NCBI GenBank assembly: GCA_043774925.1
Contig: JAYVSZ010000035.1
Span: forward strand, 1-11,718
DNA length: 11,718 nucleotides
Reading direction: 5' to 3'
Source: JAYVSZ01 sp043774925
Lineage (GTDB): Bacteria > Pseudomonadota > Gammaproteobacteria > Burkholderiales > Methylophilaceae
Shown here: positions 6,465 through 11,718 of the stretch, piece after piece
Layout: every line of letters starts with the position of its first letter
Numbering within the stretch: the first letter of the stretch is position 1
Program-made: the position numbers and the translations under genes
The notes under the pieces: generated by a model
Databases searched by the model: none
The model's input: the letters and a program-made list of their open reading frames with translations, nothing else
What the model was told of the DNA's origin: nothing

Positions 6465-7081
6465 AACTCGACTACCAATGATTCGTTAATCGTTGAAGGC
6501 AAATCATCACGTTGTGGTTTAGATTTAAATGTACCAGTAAATGCTTTCACATCCACTTCGAGCCATTCAGGGAAGCCACGTTGCTCTGCCGCTGCTAATG
6601 CAGCTTTAATGCGTAATTGCGCTTTTGAAGCTTCTGCAACAGAAACTACATCACCAGCTTTAACTTGGTAAGAAGGAATATTGACACGCTTACCATTGAC
6701 CAAAATACTGTTGTGACGCACGATTTGACGCGCTTCTGTGCGTGAACCACCCAAACCCATACGGAAAGCAACGTTGTCTAAACGGCATTCCAATAGTTGT
6801 AATAAGTTTTCGCCCGTGATGCCTTTTTTGCGATCCGCTTCAAAATAGTAACCGCGGAACTGCGCTTCTAATACGCCATAAATACGACGTACCTTTTGTT
6901 TTTCACGTAATTGCACACCGTAATCAGACAAACGTGAGTTACGACGTTGGCCATGTTGACCAGGTGGGAAATTACGTTTTTCGATTGCGCATTTGTCTGT
7001 AAAGCATTTTTCTGCTTTCAAGAACAGTTTTTCGCCTTCACGACGACATTGACGACATTTAGGATCTAAGTTTCTAGCCAA
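6452..7081 (-). CDS. rpsD: 30S ribosomal protein S4 (zinc-binding form)
   Basis: Primary 16S rRNA-binding protein that nucleates small-subunit assembly; in E. coli it also represses the alpha operon by binding the leader before rpsM. The 209 residues have an N-terminal zinc module with Cys9, Cys12, Cys26 and Cys31, then PPGQHGQ (39-45), LREKQKVRRIYG and the S4 RNA-binding domain (about 98-161), ending INESLVVELYS. The four cysteines resemble Thermus S4 and differ from E. coli and Burkholderia S4, which lack this set. The start codon is TTG (7079-7081): it gives the invariant Met-Ala-Arg N-terminus and has GGAG 7 bases upstream, with no better ATG. It follows rpsK after 40 bases. Confidence 0.97.
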   Translation of the reverse strand: MARNLDPKCRQCRREGEKLFLKAEKCFTDKCAIEKRNFPPGQHGQRRNSRLSDYGVQLREKQKVRRIYGVLEAQFRGYYFEADRKKGITGENLLQLLECRLDNVAFRMGLGGSRTEARQIVRHNSILVNGKRVNIPSYQVKAGDVVSVAEASKAQLRIKAALAAAEQRGFPEWLEVDVKAFTGTFKSKPQRDDLPSTINESLVVELYSK

Positions 7082-7121
7082 GATATTTCTCCAGTAATCT
7101 TTTTTCGCTTAAGCAGTAAAA

Positions 7122-7511
7122 TTAAATTCTGCGTTTTTTAGGTGGACGGCAGCCGTTATGCGGCACTGGCGTCACATCAGTAATGCTAGTAATTTTAAAA
7201 CCAGCTGCATTAAGTGCGCGCACGGCTGATTCACGGCCTGGGCCTGGACCTTTAATACGCACTTCAAGATTTTTTACACCAGACTCTTGCGCTGATTTAC
7301 CAGCAACCTCTGCTGCAACTTGCGCTGCAAATGGCGTACTTTTACGTGAGCCTTTGAAGCCTTGGCCGCCAGAAGTCGCCCATGACAAGGCATTGCCCTG
7401 ACGGTCGGTGATCGTAATAATCGTGTTGTTAAAAGAAGCGTGCACGTGAGCGATGCCCTCTGCAATATTCTTTTTAACTTTTTTTCTTACGCGTACATTA
7501 GCTTTTGCCAT
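7122..7511 (-). CDS. rpsK: 30S ribosomal protein S11
   Basis: Small-subunit platform protein that contacts 16S rRNA and helps form the mRNA exit region. The 129 residues equal the E. coli length and carry the family phrases AHVHASFNNTIITITDRQGN (21-40), SGGQGFKGSRKSTPFAAQ (47-64), KGPGPGRESAVRAL (87-100) and the C-terminal T-P-V-P-H-N-G-C-R-P-P-K-K-R-R. The start is ATG 7509-7511. It lies between rpsM (36 bases upstream) and rpsD in the alpha-operon order. Confidence 0.98.
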   Translation of the reverse strand: MAKANVRVRKKVKKNIAEGIAHVHASFNNTIITITDRQGNALSWATSGGQGFKGSRKSTPFAAQVAAEVAGKSAQESGVKNLEVRIKGPGPGRESAVRALNAAGFKITSITDVTPVPHNGCRPPKKRRI

Positions 7512-7547
7512 GTTGTACAGTCCTTACCTATAATTTTCTAAAAACTA

Positions 7548-7910
7548 CTATTTAGCTTGTTTAATTGCTTTAACTGGGCCTTTACGCGTGCGCGCATTGG
7601 TTTTTGTACGTTGTCCGCGCACTGGCAAACCACGACGGTGGCGAATACCACGGTAACAGTTCAAATCCATCAAACGCTTGATGTTCATTGAAACTTCACG
7701 ACGTAAATCACCCTCTACTTTGACCTTGGCAACCTCGTCACGCAGCTTTTCAACTTCAGCATCGTTCAAATCTTTCACTTTAGCCGTGGCAAGCACGCCC
7801 GCAGCTGCACAGATTTTTTGCGCTGTATTTCTACCAATACCAAAAATCGCAGTCAATGCGATTTCTGCATGTTTATGATTCGGGATATTTACCCCAGCTA
7901 TACGAGCCAT
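7548..7910 (-). CDS. rpsM: 30S ribosomal protein S13
   Basis: Small-subunit head protein bridging to the 50S subunit and contacting P-site tRNA with its basic tail. The 120 residues begin MARIAGVNIPNHKH and include the helix-hairpin-helix-like A-I-F-G-I-G-R-N-T-A (21-30), CYRGIRHRRGLPVRGQRT (85-102) and a lysine-rich C-terminus. The start is ATG 7908-7910 with GGAG 8 bases upstream. It is the first gene of the alpha operon: a promoter and a structured leader precede it, which in E. coli is the site of translational repression by S4. Confidence 0.98.
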   Translation of the reverse strand: MARIAGVNIPNHKHAEIALTAIFGIGRNTAQKICAAAGVLATAKVKDLNDAEVEKLRDEVAKVKVEGDLRREVSMNIKRLMDLNCYRGIRHRRGLPVRGQRTKTNARTRKGPVKAIKQAK

Positions 7911-7930
7911 ACTTTTAACTCCAAAATTAA

Positions 7931-7958
7931 TCGCTACTTATATTAGTTAAGTCTGCGA
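7931..7958 (-). promoter_or_regulatory. Structured rpsM leader (candidate S4-responsive element)
   Basis: On the minus-strand transcript UCGC (7958-7955) pairs with GCGA (7934-7931) and ACUUA (7952-7948) with UAAGU (7940-7936), with a small AG/A internal loop and a 7-base apical loop; two G-U pairs can extend the base. UUAACU (7950-7945), from the left arm and loop, also complements AGUUAA (7920-7915), which overlaps the GGAG ribosome-binding site. An alternative fold or pseudoknot that blocks initiation is thus possible. S4 binding is inference from E. coli. Confidence 0.5.
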
Positions 7959-7978
7959 CCAAATAAAAAAAGCCTTGC

Positions 7979-8007
7979 ATTTTAACAGCTTGCGTTTTGT
8001 TTATCAA
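7979..8007 (-). promoter_or_regulatory. Sigma-70-type promoter of the alpha operon (rpsM-rpsK-rpsD-rpoA-rplQ)
   Basis: On the minus strand TTGATA (8007-8002) and TAAAAT (7984-7979) are spaced by 17 bases, five of six consensus matches in the -10. The predicted start near 7972 leaves a leader of about 62 bases before rpsM. The position, between rpmJ and rpsM, matches the E. coli alpha-operon promoter. No terminator separates it from rpmJ, so read-through from the spc operon is also likely. Confidence 0.75.
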
Positions 8008-8048
8008 ACCAAAACAACCCACCAAAACTACTTAGCAAGATTAATGAA

Positions 8049-8162
8049 TTAACCTTGACGTTGTTTATGACGTGGATCTGTACAAATAATACGAACCACG
8101 CCGCGACGACGCACTACTTTACAGTTACGGCATAATGCTTTTACTGATGCACGAACTCTCAT
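8049..8162 (-). CDS. rpmJ: 50S ribosomal protein L36 (zinc-binding form)
   Basis: Smallest large-subunit protein. Translation from ATG 8160-8162 gives 37 residues, MRVRASVKALCRNCKVVRRR followed by G-V-V-R-I-I-C-T-D-P-R-H-K-Q-R-Q-G. Cys11, Cys14, Cys27 and His32 form the expected zinc ribbon. Length and sequence match the 37-residue family form. It lies 54 bases after secY and 138 bases before rpsM. infA, common between secY and rpmJ in related bacteria, is not there. Confidence 0.97.
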   Translation of the reverse strand: MRVRASVKALCRNCKVVRRRGVVRIICTDPRHKQRQG

Positions 8163-8216
8163 AATTAAACCTCTATATAAAACAACTTAAACTTGCCTAC
8201 TCAATAATGCAGCGGA

Positions 8217-9524
8217 TTACTTACCTTTAAAATTTGCTTTTTTGAGCAAACCTTCGTATTGATGCGACATTAAGTGTGATTGCACTTGCGCCATAAAATC
8301 CATCGTTACGACCACAATAATCAACAATGATGTACCACCAAAATAGAACGGCGTATTAAATTTCAGAATCAAAAACTCTGGCAACAAACAAACTAAGGTA
8401 ATGTAAAAAGCACCTATAAGTGTTAAGCGACCCATAATCTTATCAATATATTTAGCGGTTTGCTCGCCTGGACGAATCCCTGGTACAAACGCGCCACTTT
8501 TCTTCAAATTTTCAGCCGTTTCTTTTGGGTTAAATACCAACGCCGTGTAAAAGAAACAGAAGAATATAATCGCTGCTGCAAAAAACAAAATGTATATCGG
8601 CTGACCTGGCGACAACACGCTAGCAATATCCTTCAGCCAATACATTCTCTCGCTGCTACCAAACCAACCAGCCAAAGTCGCTGGGAACAAAATAATACTG
8701 GAAGCGAAGATTGGTGGAATCACACCCGCCATATTCAGCTTGAGTGGCAAATGTGTGGTTTGACCGCCCATCAGCTTATTACCCACTTGGCGCTTCGCAT
8801 AATTCACCGTAATCTTACGTTGGCCGCGCTCTACAAACACTACCAGTGCTGTTACCATCAATATGGCAGCAAACAAAAATACTACTAAAGGGATGGAGAA
8901 AGCGCCTGTTCGAGCCAATTCCAATGTGCTACCAACCGCATGTGGCAATCCCGCAACAATACCCGCGAAGATGATAATCGAAATACCGTTACCAATACCG
9001 CGCTCCGTAATTTGCTCGCCTAACCACATCAAAAACATCGTGCCACAAACCAAAGTCACCACAGTCGTTAATCTAAACGCCAACCCTGGGTCTAACACCA
9101 AACCCGCTTGACTTTCAAACGCAATCGCAATGCCAAGCGCCTGAAATGTCGCCAATATCACTGTGCCGTAGCGCGTGTATTTGGTAATTGTGCGTCTACC
9201 AGCTTCGCCTTCTTTTTTAAGCGCCTCCATTTTTGGAGAAACTACCGACATCAACTGCATAATAATGGATGCAGAAATGTAAGGCATAATACCCAACGCA
9301 AATACGGTAAAGCGTTTTAGCGCCCCGCCTGAGAACATGTTGAACATGCCCAGAATGCCACCACTTTGCGCATCAAATAACTTACCCAATACATTTGGAT
9401 CGATGCCAGGCACTGGAATGTGGGCACCCAAACGATAAACCACCAGCGCGCCCAACACAAACCACAAGCGACCTTTAAGCTCACTCATTTTTCCAAAAGA
9501 TTTTAATAAACTGTCTTGTGCCAA
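8217..9524 (-). CDS. secY: Preprotein translocase subunit SecY
   Basis: Channel-forming subunit of the SecYEG translocon in the inner membrane, passing unfolded proteins from SecA or the ribosome. The 435 residues contain ten membrane helices, starting near 20-40. H-I-P-V-P-G-I-D (35-42) follows the first helix, the plug region lies near 55-70, and the cytosolic loop ERGQRKITVNYAKRQVG (232-248) is present. FVPGIRPGEQTAKYID (346-361) and the last helix (about 396-414) follow. The start is TTG (9522-9524), giving the family-like Met-Ala N-terminus with about 20 residues before helix 1. An ATG at 9486-9488 (Met13) is an alternative with a GGA 5 bases upstream. It follows rplO after 26 bases in the classical spc order. 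Confidence 0.97.
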   Translation of the reverse strand: MAQDSLLKSFGKMSELKGRLWFVLGALVVYRLGAHIPVPGIDPNVLGKLFDAQSGGILGMFNMFSGGALKRFTVFALGIMPYISASIIMQLMSVVSPKMEALKKEGEAGRRTITKYTRYGTVILATFQALGIAIAFESQAGLVLDPGLAFRLTTVVTLVCGTMFLMWLGEQITERGIGNGISIIIFAGIVAGLPHAVGSTLELARTGAFSIPLVVFLFAAILMVTALVVFVERGQRKITVNYAKRQVGNKLMGGQTTHLPLKLNMAGVIPPIFASSIILFPATLAGWFGSSERMYWLKDIASVLSPGQPIYILFFAAAIIFFCFFYTALVFNPKETAENLKKSGAFVPGIRPGEQTAKYIDKIMGRLTLIGAFYITLVCLLPEFLILKFNTPFYFGGTSLLIIVVVTMDFMAQVQSHLMSHQYEGLLKKANFKGK

Positions 9525-9550
9525 GGCTGCTTCTCTTATTTTCGGTCTCT

Positions 9551-9988
9551 TTAGGCTTCTACTACTTTGCCGCCTGCTGCTTCAATCGCAGCGCGCGCGC
9601 CTTTGGTCAAAAGCAAACCTTGTACTTGCACTTTTTTAGTCAACTCGCCAGAAAGGTAAACTTTCACCGCTTTAACTGAGCCAGAAACCAATTTCGCTTC
9701 TTTTAAAGCAAGCATATCAATTATTTTTGCATCTAACTCTAACAACTCGCTCGTGCGAATACGCGCTGTATCAGCTTTAGTCATTGATTTAAAGCCGCGC
9801 TTTGGCAATCGACGCTGCAAAGGCATTTGACCACCTTCAAAACCTACTTTGTGGAAGCCGCCTGCGCGTGATTTTTGACCTTTGTGGCCACGACCAGCAG
9901 TTTTACCAAAACCAGATCCAATGCCGCGACCTACGCGACGCGCCTCTTTTTTTGCACCCTCTGCAGGTTTAATTGTATTTAATTGCAT
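9551..9988 (-). CDS. rplO: 50S ribosomal protein L15
   Basis: Large-subunit assembly protein binding 23S rRNA. The 145 residues start MQLNTIKPAEGAKK and show the glycine- and lysine-rich N-terminal arm with RRVGRGIGSGFGKTAGRGHK (17-36), SRAGGFHKVGFEGGQMPLQR (40-59), and the C-terminal K-G-A-R-A-A-I-E-A-A-G-G. Its ATG overlaps the rpmD stop by one base (TAATG), and its AAGGA ribosome-binding site lies inside the rpmD end, so the two are translationally coupled. Confidence 0.98.
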   Translation of the reverse strand: MQLNTIKPAEGAKKEARRVGRGIGSGFGKTAGRGHKGQKSRAGGFHKVGFEGGQMPLQRRLPKRGFKSMTKADTARIRTSELLELDAKIIDMLALKEAKLVSGSVKAVKVYLSGELTKKVQVQGLLLTKGARAAIEAAGGKVVEA

Positions 9989-10188
9989 TATCCTTCTACC
10001 TTTAATAGATAGTTGATTTTATTAATCATGCCGCGCACTTCAGGTGTGTCTTGCAACTCAACTGTATGGTGCATACGACGCAAACCCAAACCAATCACTG
10101 TCGCACGATGCGACTGAATTCTACCAATGACACTTTTAACTAAAGTGACTTTTACAGTAGCACCTGCTTCTTTTTTAGCTTTAACCAT
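9988..10188 (-). CDS. rpmD: 50S ribosomal protein L30
   Basis: Small large-subunit protein. The 66 residues contain the conserved V-K-V-T-L-V-K-S-V-I-G (12-22), HRATVIGLGLRRMHHTVEL (27-45) and D-T-P-E-V-R-G-M-I-N-K (47-57). It is about six residues longer at the N-terminus than the usual 58-60, owing to a lysine- and alanine-rich extension; no internal ATG gives a shorter form. The start lies 2 bases after the rpsE stop, with its ribosome-binding site (GAGG) in the last codons of rpsE. It overlaps rplO by one base. Confidence 0.97.
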   Translation of the reverse strand: MVKAKKEAGATVKVTLVKSVIGRIQSHRATVIGLGLRRMHHTVELQDTPEVRGMINKINYLLKVEG

Positions 10189-10190
10189 GA

Positions 10191-10703
10191 CTAGCCTCTA
10201 ATTTCTTCAACTGATTTACCGCGTTTAGCAGCGATTTCAGAAGGTGTGTTCATTGCTTCCAAACCGTTCAAAGTAGCGCGAACCACGTTGTAAGGATTGG
10301 TTGAGCCAATACATTTTGCCAATACATTTGTTACACCCATCACTTCGAAAATTGCGCGCATTGCACCACCAGCAATAATGCCAGTACCTTCAGAAGCTGG
10401 CTGAATAAACACTTTAGCCGCACCAAATGTGCCTGTAACAGCATGGTGCAAAGTACCATTATTCAAATTAATTTTAAGCATGCCGCGGCGCGCTTCGTCC
10501 ATGGCTTTTTGCACGGCAACCGGCACTTCACGCGCCTTGCCTTTGCCCATGCCAACTGCGCCATCGCCATCACCTACAACAGTAAGTGCTGCAAAACTCA
10601 TAATACGACCACCTTTAACCGTTTTACTTACGCGATTTACAGTAATCATTTTTTCACGCAAACCATCAGTTTGCTGTGCTTGCTGTTCGAAATCTTTAGC
10701 CAT
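10191..10703 (-). CDS. rpsE: 30S ribosomal protein S5
   Basis: Small-subunit protein at the mRNA entry site, important for decoding accuracy; mutations in its loop cause spectinomycin resistance in E. coli. The 170 residues (E. coli 167) have a short Gln-rich N-terminus, then VNRVSKTVKGGRIMSFAAL (22-40) covering the spectinomycin-site loop, VVGDGDGAVGMGKGKAREVP (42-61) and the C-terminal domain with EGTGIIAGGAMRAIFEVMG. The loop has the wild-type arrangement. The gene ends with TAG. It lies 18 bases after rplR. Confidence 0.98.
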   Translation of the reverse strand: MAKDFEQQAQQTDGLREKMITVNRVSKTVKGGRIMSFAALTVVGDGDGAVGMGKGKAREVPVAVQKAMDEARRGMLKINLNNGTLHHAVTGTFGAAKVFIQPASEGTGIIAGGAMRAIFEVMGVTNVLAKCIGSTNPYNVVRATLNGLEAMNTPSEIAAKRGKSVEEIRG

Positions 10704-10721
10704 GTTATTTATACTCGCTTA

Positions 10722-11075
10722 TTAAAATGACAGGCCGTTTTCACGCGCAGCATCTGCCAACGCCTGTATGCGACCGTGATATTTATAGCCTGAACGATCG
10801 AAAGCGACTTTAGTAATACCCGCTTTTTTCGCAATTTCAGCAATACGCTTACCAATCACTGCGGCCGCTTCTACATTGCCACCATTTTTAACTTTTTTGC
10901 GCACTTCAGCTTCAACCGTTGAGGCGCTCGCCAACACTTTATCGCCAGATGCAGCAATAATTTGTGCATAAATATGCAAATTGGTACGGTGCACGCTTAG
11001 GCGCGTCACTTGTTGCTTGGCAATATTGGCACGGGTTTTACGTGCACGGCGCAAGCGATTATTTACGGTAGTCAT
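10722..11075 (-). CDS. rplR: 50S ribosomal protein L18
   Basis: Large-subunit protein that binds 5S rRNA with L5 and L25. The 117 residues equal the E. coli length. The basic N-terminus (N-N-R-L-R-R-A-R-K-T-R) is followed by R-L-S-V-H-R-T-N-L-H-I-Y-A-Q-I-I, A-S-A-S-T-V-E and the conserved C-terminal F-D-R-S-G-Y-K-Y-H-G-R-I-Q-A-L-A-D-A-A-R. It stands between rplF (39-base gap) and rpsE in the spc operon. Confidence 0.98.
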   Translation of the reverse strand: MTTVNNRLRRARKTRANIAKQQVTRLSVHRTNLHIYAQIIAASGDKVLASASTVEAEVRKKVKNGGNVEAAAVIGKRIAEIAKKAGITKVAFDRSGYKYHGRIQALADAARENGLSF

Positions 11076-11114
11076 GTTTTAGCCCTATTTCCTAATTATT
11101 TCTTATGGAGTTAA

Positions 11115-11648
11115 CTATTTTTTCTTGGTTTCTTTAATTTGAACCACTTCGTCAGAATAACGCACGCCCTTGCCCTTGTATGGCTCTGGCGAACGATAAG
11201 CACGAATCTGCGCAGCCACTTGCCCAACCACTTGCTTATCTACACCAGTAAGAATTACCTCTGTTTGTGTAGGTGTTTGCACAGTTATACCAACAGGCAT
11301 TTTGTGGTTAATTGGGTGTGAATAGCCCAATTCCAAATTCAACATCGCCCCTTGTGCATTGGCCTTATAACCAACACCAACCAAGGTCAATTTACGTGTA
11401 AAACCTTGCGATACGCCCTGTACCATATTGGCAACTAGCGCGCGCAATGTACCTGACATTGCGCGTGAGTGCTGACTATCGCTAGTGGCAGTAAACGTGA
11501 TTGTTTCGCCTTCGCGCGCCAAATTAACGGCGTTAGTCAATGGATGAGACAATTTACCTAATGGGCCGCTTACCTCAATGCTGGCAGCACTTAAAGCAAC
11601 TTGGACTTTTTCAGGAATGGCGACTGGATTTTTAGCAACACGTGACAT
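11115..11648 (-). CDS. rplF: 50S ribosomal protein L6
   Basis: Large-subunit protein near the factor-binding region, contacting 23S rRNA helix 97. The 177 residues equal the E. coli length and comprise two related alpha-beta domains. They begin MSRVAKNPVAIPEKVQV and end with R-S-P-E-P-Y-K-G-K-G-V-R-Y-S-D-E-V-V (152-169) and a lysine-rich tail. An AAGGAG ribosome-binding site starts within the stop codon of rpsH, so the two are likely coupled. The gene ends with TAG. Confidence 0.98.
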   Translation of the reverse strand: MSRVAKNPVAIPEKVQVALSAASIEVSGPLGKLSHPLTNAVNLAREGETITFTATSDSQHSRAMSGTLRALVANMVQGVSQGFTRKLTLVGVGYKANAQGAMLNLELGYSHPINHKMPVGITVQTPTQTEVILTGVDKQVVGQVAAQIRAYRSPEPYKGKGVRYSDEVVQIKETKKK

Positions 11649-11658
11649 TTGCTTCTCC

Positions 11659-11718
11659 TTAAGCCACTACGCACAACACTTCGCCGCCGATACCGGCTGC
11701 AAGTGCTTTACGATCTGT
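11659..11718 (-). CDS. rpsH: 30S ribosomal protein S8, C-terminal 19 residues (5' end outside window)
   Basis: On the minus strand the last bases of the window translate as T-D-R-K-A-L-A-A-G-I-G-G-E-V-L-C-V-V-A and then TAA (11659-11661). This is the characteristic S8 ending (G-G-E-V/I-L/I-C-x-V-A), from the region that binds 16S rRNA helix 21. Position directly upstream of rplF fits the spc order. In E. coli S8 represses this operon by binding the rplE leader, which is outside the window. Confidence 0.93.
   Translation of the reverse strand, partial: TDRKALAAGIGGEVLCVVA

Noticed and set aside
8460..9320. Plus-strand open frames opposite secY
   Set aside because: They are antisense to a fully conserved SecY and show no domain, ribosome-binding site or promoter.
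4997..11718. Gene fusion, frameshift or inserted element within the ribosomal block
   Set aside because: Every protein complete in the window has its normal length, conserved ends and expected order; only the infA gap departs from the pattern.

Overview
The window is ordinary, densely packed chromosomal DNA from a betaproteobacterium. The ribosomal proteins, RNA polymerase alpha and dUTPase all look betaproteobacterial. The AT-leaning base composition, AT-rich spacers and protein style fit the Methylophilaceae (Methylotenera-like methylotrophs); that family placement is inference from memory, not a search result. I see no rRNA, tRNA, insertion sequence, phage gene, CRISPR array or toxin-antitoxin pair. 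I did not find an undescribed multi-gene system. The points of interest are regulatory and evolutionary details.

Positions 1-1771 read rightward: the C-terminal end of a TonB-dependent outer-membrane receptor with its terminator, then dut (dUTPase), then rpmB-rpmG (ribosomal proteins L28 and L33) behind a near-consensus sigma-70 promoter. Three successive hairpins (1819-1890), the first a terminator, fill the spacer to the convergent gene on the other strand.

Positions 1907-4611 read leftward: mgtE (CBS-domain magnesium channel/transporter) followed after 2 bases by an MscS-family mechanosensitive channel gene, an evident two-gene ion-homeostasis operon. The 93-base spacer upstream of mgtE holds a long inverted repeat abutting its start codon. 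A small rightward gene, 4705-4950, encodes a glutaredoxin-like (DUF836-type) protein. It shares a bidirectional terminator with the ribosomal block that converges on it.

Positions 4997-11718 read leftward and are the distal spc operon followed by the alpha operon. In transcription order they are rpsH (cut by the window edge), rplF, rplR, rpsE, rpmD, rplO, secY, rpmJ, then rpsM, rpsK, rpsD, rpoA and rplQ. They supply ribosomal proteins, the SecY translocon pore and RNA polymerase alpha. A good promoter and a foldable leader lie between rpmJ and rpsM, which is where the alpha operon begins in E. coli. infA, commonly found between secY and rpmJ in betaproteobacteria, is absent there. secY and rpsD appear to use TTG start codons. 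S4 and L36 carry zinc-binding cysteine sets, whereas L28 and L33 are the cysteine-poor forms. No stretch longer than 300 bases lacks a gene.
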